NCBI RefSeq assembly: GCF_030418455.1
Contig: NZ_JAUHPW010000002.1
Coordinates: forward strand, 248,001 to 312,000
DNA from: Demequina litoralis
GTDB taxonomy: Bacteria; Actinomycetota; Actinomycetes; Actinomycetales; Demequinaceae
Length of the DNA stretch: 64,000 nt
Direction of reading: 5' to 3'
Made by a program: the position numbers and the translations under genes. Of the stretch, positions 19,857 to 29,860 are shown piece after piece (position 1 is the stretch's first letter; every line of letters starts with the position of its first letter). The notes beneath the pieces were generated by a model. The model was not told the origin of the DNA. It did no database searches and saw only the letters and a program-made list of their open reading frames with translations.

Positions 19857-20597
19857 TCAGGCCTTCGGCACGGTGCCGTGGGTCTCGAGCGCGACGAGCG
19901 CCTCGTCCGCGGCGGCCCGCACCTCGGGATCCGGGTCCTTGTCGCACAGCTCGAGCAGCGCGCGCCACACGCGGCGGTCGCTCACCGCGCGGCCCATGCG
20001 CGCGAGCAGCGACTGGCAGCGCGCGTAGGTGAGCCGGCCCTCGACGTCGCCGTCGGCGACCAGGCAGCCGAGGTGCGGCGCGAGGGACACGAGCATGTCG
20101 AGCGCCTCGTCGACCTCGTCCGCGGGAGCCGCCCCGGGTGCGGCCTCCGGCGCGCGGTCCTCCACCACGGGCTCCAGCGACGCGGGCCACGGCTCGGCGG
20201 CCGGCTCCGGCACCGCCGACAACGCGACGGGCTGGACCGCCGCCGCGGGCGCGGTCACCACGGGCACCTCGCCCGACTGGCGGGGAAGCGGGATCACGTC
20301 GATGTCGTCGGGCTCGGCCACCGCCGGCGCGACCCGCATGGGCAGGCCGGCCGCGGTGCGCTCGAACGGTGCCTCGGCCCGGGCAGCCACGGCGATCGGA
20401 GCCGGCTGCGGCGCGGGACGCGGCGCCGGGCGTCGGTCCTGCTGCCGCGCCGACCACGAGCGCGCGTTCCAGTACTCGTGCGCGCGGCTGCGTCGCGCGC
20501 GCCTGCCCACGAATCCGTCGTCCGAGGGCGCGCCGGAGCCGACCGCCGGAGCGGTCGCGCGCATCGGCCCCTCAGCCTCGTCGCCCCCCATGGGCAC
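19857..20597 (-). CDS. Proline/alanine-rich protein with a helical C-terminal domain
   Basis: 246 residues, cytoplasmic by appearance. Residues 1-150 are low-complexity and rich in Pro, Ala and Arg. The last 85 residues are helical and HEAT-like (DEALDMLVSLAPHLGCLVAD, RRVWRALLELCDKDPDPEVR and AAADEALVALETHG). No catalytic motif is visible and I recognise no family. It lies between pcrA and the DEAD-box gene in the same orientation. Composition and codon use match its neighbours, so it is probably native. The start is uncertain; MRATAP twelve codons in is an alternative. Confidence 0.55.
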   Translation of the reverse strand: MPMGGDEAEGPMRATAPAVGSGAPSDDGFVGRRARRSRAHEYWNARSWSARQQDRRPAPRPAPQPAPIAVAARAEAPFERTAAGLPMRVAPAVAEPDDIDVIPLPRQSGEVPVVTAPAAAVQPVALSAVPEPAAEPWPASLEPVVEDRAPEAAPGAAPADEVDEALDMLVSLAPHLGCLVADGDVEGRLTYARCQSLLARMGRAVSDRRVWRALLELCDKDPDPEVRAAADEALVALETHGTVPKA

Positions 20598-20660
20598 GAG
20601 CGTAGGTCGGCACCCCGCGGGCGCACAACCCCCCGAGTCTAGATACCAGGGATATCACCC

Positions 20661-22136
20661 TCAGCGGGAGCGGCGGCGGTGCGACGCGCCGGAACCTCCG
20701 CGGGCCGAGAACGCGGCCGCGCCGCCCGTGCCCGCGGACGCGGTCGTGCCGCGCTGGGCGGGGCGCTGGGAACGCTGGTGCTGCGCGGGGGCCGCGGCCT
20801 TCGGAGCGCCCGAGGCGGACGCCGAGCCGGAGCCGCCACGGCGGCGGCCGCCGCGTCGACGGCCGGCGCGCGGGCCGTCGGCGGGCGCCTGGCCCGACGC
20901 GGGGCGCTGGCCCTTCGAGCGCTGCGCGGGCGCCGGGACCGGCCCGGCCGCGGTCGGCTCGACGTGTGCCGCGACCTCGCCGACGAGGCGGACCACCTGC
21001 GGCGAGACCGCGCTCACGGACTCGGGACGGACGCCGATGCCGGCCTTGCGCAGCAGCTGCTGGGTCTCGCGACGCTGCTCGGGCAGCACCACGGTCACGA
21101 CGTCGCCGGCGGAGCCGGCGCGGGCCGTGCGACCCGAGCGGTGGAGGTACGCCTTGTGCTCGGCCGGCGGGTCGACGTGGACCACGAGCTCGACGCCGTC
21201 GACGTGGACGCCGCGCGCGGCGACGTCGGTCGCGACCAGGACGCGCACCTCGTCACCGGCGAACGCGGCCAGGTTCCGGTCGCGCGCGTTCTGGGAGAGG
21301 TTGCCGTGCAGGTCGACGGCGGGGATGCCCGCGGCGGTGAGCTGCTTGGCGAGCTTCTTCGCCTGGTGCTTGGTGCGGGTGAAGAGGATGCGGCGCGAGG
21401 TGCCCGAGGCGAGCGTGTGGACGAGCTCGCGCTTCGCCTCGACGCCGTCGGTGTGGAAGACGTGGTGCGTCATCGCCTCGACCGGGCTGTCGGCCGGGTC
21501 GACCGCGTGGGTGATCGGGTCCGACAGGAAGCGCTTGACCAGCTTGTCCACGCCGTTGTCGAGCGTCGCGGAGAACAGCAGTCGCTGGCCGCGCTGCGGG
21601 GTGGCGTTCATGATCCGGGTGACGCCGGGCAGGAACCCCAGGTCGGCCATGTGGTCGGCCTCGTCGAGCACGGTGATCTCCACCGAGTCGAGCGAGACGT
21701 GGCCCTGGCCCATGAGGTCCTCGAGCCGGCCGGGGCACGCGACGACGATCTCGACGCCGCGGCGCAGCGCCTGCTCCTGGCGGCGCTGGCTCACGCCGCC
21801 GAAGATCGTCGCGGTGCGCATCCCGTAGGCCTCGGCGAGCGGTGCGATGACCGCATCGATCTGGGTCGCGAGCTCGCGGGTGGGGGCGAGGATGAGCGCG
21901 CGGGGCCGGCCGGGCTTGGCGCGGCCGCCGCGCGCGCCGAGGCGCGCCGCGGTGGGCAGGGAGAACGCGAGGGTCTTGCCGGAGCCGGTACGGCCGCGGC
22001 CGAGCACGTCGCGGCCGGCGAGCGTGTCGGGGAGCGTGCCGACCTGGATGGGGAACGCGTGGGTCTTGCCGTCGGACTCGAGGACGTCCGTCAGGGCGAC
22101 GGGCACGCCGAGCTCGGCGAAGGTGGTGGAGGTCAC
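20661..22136 (-). CDS. DEAD-box ATP-dependent RNA helicase
   Basis: Unwinds RNA in ribosome assembly, mRNA decay or cold adaptation. 491 residues. Order of motifs: the Q-motif region FAELGVPVALTDVLESDGKT, motif I GRTGSGKT (Gly where most members have Ala), PTRELATQ, VLDEADHMADLGF, SATLDNGVDKL, a helicase-C domain with VATDVAARGVHVDGVELVVH, and HRSGRTARAG. The last about 100 residues are a basic, Gly/Ala/Arg-rich disordered tail, as in RhlE-like RNA helicases. A leader of up to about 200 bases separates it from the divergent gene. I see no clear regulatory hairpin there. Confidence 0.92.
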   Translation of the reverse strand: MTSTTFAELGVPVALTDVLESDGKTHAFPIQVGTLPDTLAGRDVLGRGRTGSGKTLAFSLPTAARLGARGGRAKPGRPRALILAPTRELATQIDAVIAPLAEAYGMRTATIFGGVSQRRQEQALRRGVEIVVACPGRLEDLMGQGHVSLDSVEITVLDEADHMADLGFLPGVTRIMNATPQRGQRLLFSATLDNGVDKLVKRFLSDPITHAVDPADSPVEAMTHHVFHTDGVEAKRELVHTLASGTSRRILFTRTKHQAKKLAKQLTAAGIPAVDLHGNLSQNARDRNLAAFAGDEVRVLVATDVAARGVHVDGVELVVHVDPPAEHKAYLHRSGRTARAGSAGDVVTVVLPEQRRETQQLLRKAGIGVRPESVSAVSPQVVRLVGEVAAHVEPTAAGPVPAPAQRSKGQRPASGQAPADGPRAGRRRGGRRRGGSGSASASGAPKAAAPAQHQRSQRPAQRGTTASAGTGGAAAFSARGGSGASHRRRSR

Positions 22137-22366
22137 GGGGGCCTTTCGGGGCAGGGGCAGATGCGCACGACACCCTGATGGGCGCGGGCACCGGCGATGG
22201 TGGCGAAGGCGGAGGTGTCCGCTCTCGTTCGCCGAAGAGAATCTCTACGAGCCGCGCCGCCACAAGGTCGGGCGCCGGCGAGAGGTGGAGGCAATCTGCG
22301 ACGCAGGAGGGCCGTGATGGCCCTGCAAGTACCCCCAAGGGTAGCAGGGAGGAGCAGAATCGCCTC

Positions 22367-23056
22367 ATGACGGCGATCCCGGAGGGAGGCCGCGGCGAGC
22401 ATCGCTGGCCCGCCGTGGTGGCGCTGCTCGTCGCGCTGGGCCTCTACCTCGCGCTGCCGTCGACGTTCCTGCCGGCGTTCCGCTACGCGGTGGTCGGCAT
22501 CGGTCTGCTGCTGCTGATCCCGCTGCTGGTGGCCAACCCCGTGCGCATGCACCGCCAGACGGCCTGGACCCGCACACTGTCGGTCTCCCAGGCGCTGCTG
22601 CTCGCCGCGGCGAACCAGGTGATGCTCGTCCAGCTGCTCGTCTCGCTCACCGAGCCCAGCATCGGCTCGGGATCGCGCGTGCTCATCGCCGCCGCCCAGG
22701 TGTGGATCACCAACGTCATCGCGTTCGCGCTGGTGCTGTGGGAGCTCGACCGCGGGGGTCCCGTGGTGCGGCGCGCGCTCGAGCGCGGCGAGGTGCCGGC
22801 GGCCGACATCAGGTTCGCGCAGGACGAGGACCACGACGCGATCGCCGAGGTGGCCGCCGCATCGTCCCTCCACGCCGGCTGGCGCCCGCGCTTCGGCGAC
22901 TACCTGTACACGTCGCTGTCCAACTCGATGGCGTTCTCCGCGACGGACGCGATCCCTCTGTCGGGGCGCGCGAAGGCGCTCATGGGGTTGCAGGCGTTCT
23001 CCGGCTTCGTGCTGCTCGCGCTCGTCATCGCGCGCGCGGTGTCGCTGTTCCAGTAG
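22367..23056 (+). CDS. Multi-pass membrane protein, possibly DUF1345-like
   Basis: 229 residues from the ATG at 22367, which follows AGGGAGGAG. Five or six hydrophobic segments are visible. The C-terminal part GDYLYTSLSNSMAFSATDAI followed by a final helix resembles the DUF1345 membrane family or the pore segment of a small ion channel, but the match is by eye only. An in-frame upstream extension to 22178 exists and is not supported by a ribosome site. The 10-mer at 22858 encodes Ala-Ser-Ser in a cytoplasmic or periplasmic loop. The function is unknown. Confidence 0.6.
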   Translation: MTAIPEGGRGEHRWPAVVALLVALGLYLALPSTFLPAFRYAVVGIGLLLLIPLLVANPVRMHRQTAWTRTLSVSQALLLAAANQVMLVQLLVSLTEPSIGSGSRVLIAAAQVWITNVIAFALVLWELDRGGPVVRRALERGEVPAADIRFAQDEDHDAIAEVAAASSLHAGWRPRFGDYLYTSLSNSMAFSATDAIPLSGRAKALMGLQAFSGFVLLALVIARAVSLFQ

Positions 23057-23113
23057 CACGGCGACAGGCATGAGGCTCGGCCCCCGAGTCCCTCCCGCGG
23101 CCATCGGCGCGCG

Positions 23114-23165
23114 GATTGGTACCAATCGCCACGAGGTCGACTCGGCTTGTCATGCTTGGTACCAA
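23114..23165. promoter_or_regulatory. Two TTGGTACCAA palindromes 40 bp apart
   Basis: GATTGGTACCAATC at 23114-23127 contains TTGGTACCAA at 23116-23125; a second TTGGTACCAA is at 23156-23165. The centres are exactly 40 bp apart, close to four helical turns. They lie between the 3' ends of two convergent genes (23056 and 23212), an odd place for an operator. They could control an unseen short transcript or be a remnant. The binding protein is unknown. Confidence 0.6.
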
Positions 23166-23211
23166 ACCGACGCCCCAGGGCGACCCCACCGATCCGACAC
23201 CCGGGCTCGTC

Positions 23212-23862
23212 CTAGACGATCCGCCGCTGCGCCGCCCAATGCGCGAGCTCGTGCCGGTTCGACAGCTGCAGCTTGTGCAGCACCTTCCCCACGTGCGTCT
23301 CCACGGTCTTGATCGAGATGAACAGCTTCTCCGCCACCTCGCGGTACGTGTAGCCGCGCGCGATGAGGCGCATGACCTCCTGCTCCCGCTCGGTGAGCTT
23401 GTCGAGGTCCTCGTCGGCCGCGGCGACCTCGCCGCCCGCCGCCCCGAACGCGTCGAGCACGAAGCCCGCGAGCCGTGGCGAGAACACCGCGTCGCCGGTC
23501 GCGACGCGACGCACCGCGTCGGACAGGTCGGGGCCCGAGATCGACTTGGTGACGTAGCCGCGGGCGCCCGCGCGCACCGTCGCGACCACGTCCTCGGCCG
23601 CGTCGGACACGGACAGCGCGAGCACGCGCGGCGCGCCCGGGCGATGCAGCACCTCGGCGAGCACGTCGAGCGCGCCTCCCCCGGTGCCGCCGGGCAGGTG
23701 CACGTCGAGGATCACCACCTGGGGCGCCTTGGCGCGGATCTCCGCGACGGCGGACTCGACGTCGCGCGCCTCCCCGATCACGGAGATGTCGTCGTCGAGG
23801 CTCTCGCGCACCCCCACGCGGATGACGTCGTGGTCGTCCACGATCACCACGGACACGGTCAT
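23212..23862 (-). CDS. NarL/LuxR-family response regulator next to PspC genes
   Basis: 216 residues. The receiver domain has acidic residues at 9-10 and phospho-acceptor Asp53 (VVILDVHLPGG), with the conserved Lys in YVTKSISG. The LuxR-type helix-turn-helix is in the last 65 residues (LTEREQEVMRLIARGYTYRE and IKTVETHVGKVLHKLQLSN). The ATG overlaps the kinase stop by four bases. In actinobacteria this pair sits divergently to a PspC-domain gene, as here, and probably regulates it. It is distinct from the regulator at 9849: the two output domains differ clearly in sequence. Confidence 0.92.
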   Translation of the reverse strand: MTVSVVIVDDHDVIRVGVRESLDDDISVIGEARDVESAVAEIRAKAPQVVILDVHLPGGTGGGALDVLAEVLHRPGAPRVLALSVSDAAEDVVATVRAGARGYVTKSISGPDLSDAVRRVATGDAVFSPRLAGFVLDAFGAAGGEVAAADEDLDKLTEREQEVMRLIARGYTYREVAEKLFISIKTVETHVGKVLHKLQLSNRHELAHWAAQRRIV

Positions 23863-24887
23863 GGTCGATCCTCTCGGGCCTCGGGCTGGACGGCGACCGC
23901 GACCTCGGTGCGGCCGCCGGGAGACGTGGCGATGGTCGCGGTGCCGCCGAAGCGTTCGACGCGGCCGACGATGGACTCTCGGATCCCGAGGCGCCCCTCC
24001 GGGATGGCGGTCGGGTCGAATCCCGGCCCGCCGTCGCGCACGAAGGCCTCGAACGCGCCCGGCGTCACCTCGGCGTAGACGGCGTACGGCGCGGTCGCGT
24101 GGCGGGCGGCGTTGGTCGCCGCCTCCGCGACGGCGCGCACGGCCGCGTGCAGGGCGGGCGTCGTCTGCGCGTCGCCCACGGTCACCAGCTCGATCTCGAC
24201 GCCGTGGCGGTCCTCGACCTCCGCGATCGCCTCGGCGAGCGCGGTCGCGACGGACTCCTGGGTGGTGCGACGCTCCTGGTACAGGTACGACCGCAGGTCG
24301 CGTTCCTGCGCGCGGGCGAGGCGCGCGACCGCCTCGGGGTCGTCGGCGCGGGACCGGATCAGGGTGAGGGTCTGGAGGACCGAGTCGTGCAGGTGCGCGG
24401 CGATCTCGGCCCGCTCGAACTCGCGGACCCGCTGCTCGCGCTCGACGCGGACCTGCCGGATGAGGCGCAGCCACCAGGGCGCGAGCAGCAGCGCGAGCCC
24501 CAGGAGCACGACGACCGGGATCATGACCGCGCGCACGAGGGGGTTCCAGTCGGGGTCCGCGGCGGCGAACCACCACAGCGCGCCGACCGCGAGCGCCACG
24601 CCGGCGAGCATCCGCAGCCACGCGTCGCGTGAGAACAGCGCGACCACGTCGGGACGGCGCGCGTCGAGCTGCACCGCGCTCTCGAGCGGGCTCCACACGA
24701 GCACCACCGCGACCACGAACACCAGCAGCGGAAGCAGCCACCACGACAGGCGCGCCCACTCGTAGCGGTGGACCAGCAGGGTGGCCGCGATCGCGAGCAG
24801 CGCGCCACCGAGCGACGCGCGCCACCATTGCGCGGCCGGGGAGCGACGCTCCAGCGGCCGCGCGACTCGGGGCGCGGGGGCGGTCAT
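23859..24887 (-). CDS. Sensor histidine kinase partnered with the PspC locus
   Basis: 342 residues from the ATG at 24887 (preceded by GAAGGTGG). Three to four membrane segments lie at about residues 27-40, 48-66, 93-110 and 121-140, then a coiled linker with phospho-acceptor His167 (EIAAHLHDSVLQTLTLI). The ATPase domain has N-box AVAEAATNAARHA and a Gly loop GGPGFDPTAIPEGRLGI. It is co-translated with the response regulator. An in-frame extension to 25007 would cross a 10-mer at 24933 and is less likely. It probably monitors the envelope, by analogy with PspC-linked systems. Confidence 0.88.
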   Translation of the reverse strand: MTAPAPRVARPLERRSPAAQWWRASLGGALLAIAATLLVHRYEWARLSWWLLPLLVFVVAVVLVWSPLESAVQLDARRPDVVALFSRDAWLRMLAGVALAVGALWWFAAADPDWNPLVRAVMIPVVVLLGLALLLAPWWLRLIRQVRVEREQRVREFERAEIAAHLHDSVLQTLTLIRSRADDPEAVARLARAQERDLRSYLYQERRTTQESVATALAEAIAEVEDRHGVEIELVTVGDAQTTPALHAAVRAVAEAATNAARHATAPYAVYAEVTPGAFEAFVRDGGPGFDPTAIPEGRLGIRESIVGRVERFGGTATIATSPGGRTEVAVAVQPEAREDRP

Positions 24888-25045
24888 GGGACCACCTTCG
24901 CACAGCGTCGGCGCGCGCCGCCTCGGCCGGGGGGACGATGCGCGGACCGCCCCCGAGGGACCGAAGATCAGGGTCGAATCAGGGGGTTCCCTCATGGTGG
25001 AGCGCATGCCCGCGGGGCGAGACTCGAGGAAGAACGGAGGCCACC

Positions 25046-26695
25046 ATGACCGACCAGCAGACGCCGCCGACCGAGGCGTCGTTCTTCACCACCATCCGCC
25101 GCTGGGGGCTGACCCGCGGCGACGCGCGCGTCCTCGGCGGCGTGGCGAGCGGGATCGCGGAGCGGCTCGGATGGTCGCTCGCCTGGACCCGCGTGGGCGT
25201 CGCCGCCGTCGCGCTGCTCACGCATGGCCTCGGGCTGCTCGCCTACGCCGCCGCCTGGGCGCTGCTGCCGGACCGCCAGGGCCGCATCATCGCCCAGGAC
25301 TTCGGGCGGGGCGTGCCGAACGTGGGCGCGCTCATCGTCATCGGCATCCTCACCATCGTGGGGCTCATCGGCCTCGGCGACTCGGGCGGCCCGTGGATGT
25401 GGGGCGCCGGCGGCTGGCCGGGGGACCTCGACCTCGGCGGCCCGCTCCGCGCGGTCGCCACGGTGCTCGCCGTGCTCATCCCGCTCGCGATCGTCGGCGG
25501 GGTCATCGCGCTCATCGTGGTGCTGTCCCGTCGCGACCGCGCCCCCGCTTCGGGTCCTGGCGCGCCCGGCCCCGACGGCGCCCCTCCCGTCTACGCGGTG
25601 CCGCCGGCGTGGGCCGCCGATCGCCGCGCCCAGCGCGAGGCCGCCCGCGCCGCTCGCGAGGAGCAGCGCGCGTACTACGCCGGCCAGGCGTACGCGGCGG
25701 CGGACGAGGCGGTCGCGAGCGCGAACGCCGCGGCGGAGTCCGTGACCCAGGCCACCGCGCAGGCGGTCCCGACGTGGTCCCCCGAGCCCGCGCAGCCCGC
25801 ACCGGCGGCGGCCCCGTACGCGGCCCCGCGCCCGCCCCGTCCTCCGCGGGTGCCCGGTCCCGGCGTCGCCTTCTGGCTGCTCACCCTCGCGTGGCTCGTG
25901 CTGTCCGGCGCCGGCACCGCGTGGGCGACGTGGCAGGACCGTCTCGCGGTGCACCCGCTCATCGCATGGTTCGCGCTCTTCGTCACCGGTCTCGGCGTGA
26001 TCCTCATGCTGGTGGCGCTGACCGGCCGCCGGCTCGGCTTCCTCGCGTTCCTGTCCGCGGTGCTGCTCGTGCCCGTGACGGCGATGATCGTCGAGGCGGA
26101 CGACATCCGCGACGGCTGGGCCGACCGCTACTTCCCGGAGATCCGCGTCGACCGCGACGGCGATCAGGTGACGCGGGTCGAGATCGGTGACGGCGGCATC
26201 GTCATCGGCGAGGACGGCGTCACCATCGGCGAGGACGGCATCGTGATCGGCTCGCCCGCGCCTGCGGAGTCCGACGCGACCGTGCCGTCGCCGGACGCGG
26301 AGGCGGCGGCGGAGGCGGACTTCGACACCATCGCCGCCTTCGAGGCCGACTACCGCGAGGTGACCGTCCCCGCCGCGTGCCGCACGGCGGACCACGTTCC
26401 GGACGGTGCGGGGAAGTCGCGCAGCCTTCGCACGCTGGACGCCCTCGAGCAGGACTCCGAGGTGGCGACCGCCGCCGAGTTCACCACCGTGCGGATCCCG
26501 GCGGGAACCTCGCTCGAGATCGTCGCCGAGCCCGGCGCATCGGGGGAGGTGCACTGGGCGGACCGCGACGTGGCCTGCGACATCCGCGACGGCGCGGCAT
26601 TCGCCGTGACCAACCCGGGGGACCCCGTCCTCACGCTGCGCGTCGAGGGCGCCGCCGGCTACTCCACCATCGTCATCGAGGAGGTCGCGTCATGA
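25046..26695 (+). CDS. PspC-domain envelope protein
   Basis: 549 residues from the ATG at 25046 behind CGGAGG. The N-terminal PspC domain (about 15-80) shows DARVLGGVASGIAERLGWSL and a hydrophobic helix ending AWALLPDRQG. Two to three further membrane segments follow, then an Ala/Pro-rich cytoplasmic stretch with a helical AAADEAVASANAAAESV run, two more membrane segments, and an exported C-terminal domain of about 150 residues. That domain begins with a short tandem repeat: GDGGIVIGEDG, then VTIGEDG, then IVIG. PspC proteins sense or stabilise stressed membranes. It is co-transcribed with the next gene and divergent from the HK/RR pair. Confidence 0.85.
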   Translation: MTDQQTPPTEASFFTTIRRWGLTRGDARVLGGVASGIAERLGWSLAWTRVGVAAVALLTHGLGLLAYAAAWALLPDRQGRIIAQDFGRGVPNVGALIVIGILTIVGLIGLGDSGGPWMWGAGGWPGDLDLGGPLRAVATVLAVLIPLAIVGGVIALIVVLSRRDRAPASGPGAPGPDGAPPVYAVPPAWAADRRAQREAARAAREEQRAYYAGQAYAAADEAVASANAAAESVTQATAQAVPTWSPEPAQPAPAAAPYAAPRPPRPPRVPGPGVAFWLLTLAWLVLSGAGTAWATWQDRLAVHPLIAWFALFVTGLGVILMLVALTGRRLGFLAFLSAVLLVPVTAMIVEADDIRDGWADRYFPEIRVDRDGDQVTRVEIGDGGIVIGEDGVTIGEDGIVIGSPAPAESDATVPSPDAEAAAEADFDTIAAFEADYREVTVPAACRTADHVPDGAGKSRSLRTLDALEQDSEVATAAEFTTVRIPAGTSLEIVAEPGASGEVHWADRDVACDIRDGAAFAVTNPGDPVLTLRVEGAAGYSTIVIEEVAS

Positions 26696-27021
26696 GCACC
26701 GACATCAAGCCCCGCCGGGGCGCCACCGAGCGCATCACCGGCCTCATCTGGGGAGCCATCGTCACGGCCGCCGGCGCATGCCTGATCGCCGCGCTCTCCG
26801 GCTACGCGATCGATCTCGAGCTGGTCGCGATCGTCGCGCTCGTCGCGCTCGGCGGGTGGCTGCTGTTCTCCGCGATCGGCGTCGCGATGCGCGACCGCAG
26901 GCGCGAGACCTCGCAGCAGCAGCCGGTCGAGACGGCCGTGCCCGAGACGGACGATGCGGCGCCGGCGCCCGGGCAGGGGTGGGACGACACGCCGGAGGGC
27001 GCGGACCGCAAGGATTCCTGA
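26692..27021 (+). CDS. Small two-helix membrane protein of the PspC operon
   Basis: 109 residues. The ATG overlaps the stop of the PspC gene by four bases, so the pair is translationally coupled. Two hydrophobic segments (about residues 17-38 and 42-68) are followed by a basic patch (MRDRRRE) and an acidic, disordered tail. The 10-mer at 26949 falls in that tail and is read as Asp-Asp-Ala. No family is recognised. It is likely a partner of the PspC protein in the same membrane. Confidence 0.7.
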   Translation: MSTDIKPRRGATERITGLIWGAIVTAAGACLIAALSGYAIDLELVAIVALVALGGWLLFSAIGVAMRDRRRETSQQQPVETAVPETDDAAPAPGQGWDDTPEGADRKDS

Positions 27022-27035
27022 CCGCGCCCCGCACG

Positions 27036-27114
27036 CCAGGCGCCTGCGCCCGGGGAGGTGCTGGCTGCCCGGAATCGGCCGATTCGAGCACTGAGCACCT
27101 CCCAGCGCGCCTGG
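27036..27114. terminator. Convergent intergenic inverted repeats (PspC operon/guaA)
   Basis: Nested arms: CCAGGCGC (27036-27043) with GCGCCTGG (27107-27114), and GGGAGGTGCT (27053-27062) with AGCACCTCCC (27094-27103). The genes on both sides end here, so a bidirectional terminator is likely. There is no copy of the dispersed 10-mer. Confidence 0.7.
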
Positions 27115-27145
27115 GCGCTGATGCGCCCCGGGCCCGCCGCTGTCA

Positions 27146-28715
<1,570 letters not shown>

Positions 28716-28719
<4 letters not shown>

Positions 28720-29078
28720 TTGGCCTCCTCCAGTTGGGCCGAGACCTCCGCGTGCACGCGGCGCTCGGCGAAGAACGACAGCAGCGGGACCACGCCGCCG
28801 GCCGCCATGTAGACGAGGCGGCCCAGGCCCCAGCGCATCAGCATCCACAGGTGGGTGACGGCCGCGAGGTACACGATGAACACCCAGCCGTGCAGGATCG
28901 CGATCGGCAGCAGGATCGGGTCGAGCGTCTCCTTGAGCCCGTCGAGGCCCGGGATGTAGCGGATCAGGCCCACGAACACGATCATGAGCAGCGTTCCGGT
29001 GACGAACGCCATGATGCGGTAGCGGGCGAGGGCGCCCGCGATCCTGCGGGCCTGGGTGGTGCTGGGAGCCTCGCTCAC
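28716..29078 (-). CDS. DUF3817 membrane protein
   Basis: 120 residues with three hydrophobic segments: [37 protein letters not shown] and [20 protein letters not shown]. The length and the HGWVFIVYL motif fit DUF3817, a family of unknown function found beside guaA and respiratory genes in actinobacteria. The start is GTG at 29078, overlapping the SURF1 stop by four bases; its own stop overlaps the guaA start the same way. Confidence 0.82.
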
Positions 29079-29860
29079 GCCTGGTCCTCTCGGGTGTCGG
29101 ACGCATCGTCCGGGGTCTCCGGGTGCGCGCGTCCATTGTCCCGTATCCAGCGCACCGTGATGAACAGCGCGAACGCCCCGAACAGCCACCACTCGAGCGC
29201 GTACGCCGCGGATCGGAAGTTGAGCTCCGTGGTGGGCGGGAGCGGCTCGAGCGCGGTCCACGTGTCCGTGCCCTCGTACGACACCAGCAGCGCGCTGTAG
29301 AGCGGCGCGGGCCAGTGCTGCGCGAGCTCCGACGTCGCCATCGCGGAGGCCCAGAAGGTCCCGTCCGCGGGGGCCGTGTCGGGGGCGGACGATGCGGCGG
29401 ACGCCTCGGGCGCCCGGAGGTAGCCCTCGATGCTCACCTCGGTGCCCGGCGCGTCGTCCGGTCCCGCGACGTCGCCCTCGGGACGCCAGCCGACGACAAC
29501 GGCGAGGGTCGCCTCCTCGCCCGTGCCGGTCGCGGAGGCGGGCACGGTGAGCGCGCGCACGAGCATCTCGGCCGCGACCCCGTCGACCTCACGGCCGGTC
29601 ACGACCGCGGCGTCCTCGTCGGCCCACGTGCCGGTCACGGTCACCTGGCGACCGTAGGCGGTGCCGGCCGATGCGGCGGGCGCCAGCGCCTCGGCGAGCG
29701 GCACGGCCGGGTCGGGCTGCACGGTGCGTCCAGTGGTCGACGCGCGCGACCACTGCCACCAGCCCAGCGCTCCGCACACGCCGACCGCGATCGCCGCGAC
29801 GAGCACGGCGGCGATCACGCGACCCCACAGGAGGGAGCCGCGCGTGTCCTGCGCCGTCAC
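29075..29860 (-). CDS. SURF1-family cytochrome oxidase assembly protein
   Basis: 261 residues. Two membrane anchors (about residues 12-33 and 225-243) flank a periplasmic domain, the SURF1 layout. Family features: [11 protein letters not shown] after the first helix, [22 protein letters not shown] and, before the second helix, [20 protein letters not shown]. It assists haem-copper oxidase biogenesis. Two 10-mers lie in disordered parts: 29387 (Ala-Ser-Ser in an Ala/Ser insert) and 29102 (Asp-Asp-Ala in the C-terminal tail). The GTG at 29860 overlaps the upstream stop. Confidence 0.85.
   Translation of the reverse strand: MTAQDTRGSLLWGRVIAAVLVAAIAVGVCGALGWWQWSRASTTGRTVQPDPAVPLAEALAPAASAGTAYGRQVTVTGTWADEDAAVVTGREVDGVAAEMLVRALTVPASATGTGEEATLAVVVGWRPEGDVAGPDDAPGTEVSIEGYLRAPEASAASSAPDTAPADGTFWASAMATSELAQHWPAPLYSALLVSYEGTDTWTALEPLPPTTELNFRSAAYALEWWLFGAFALFITVRWIRDNGRAHPETPDDASDTREDQA

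Noticed and set aside
17366..20032. An 888-codon + strand frame over pcrA
   Set aside because: Shadow of pcrA: composition typical of an antisense frame, no domain, no ribosome site.
24629..25045. N-terminal extension of the PspC protein
   Set aside because: The open frame runs antisense into the histidine kinase gene; the ATG at 25046 has a good ribosome site and begins a normal PspC N-terminus.
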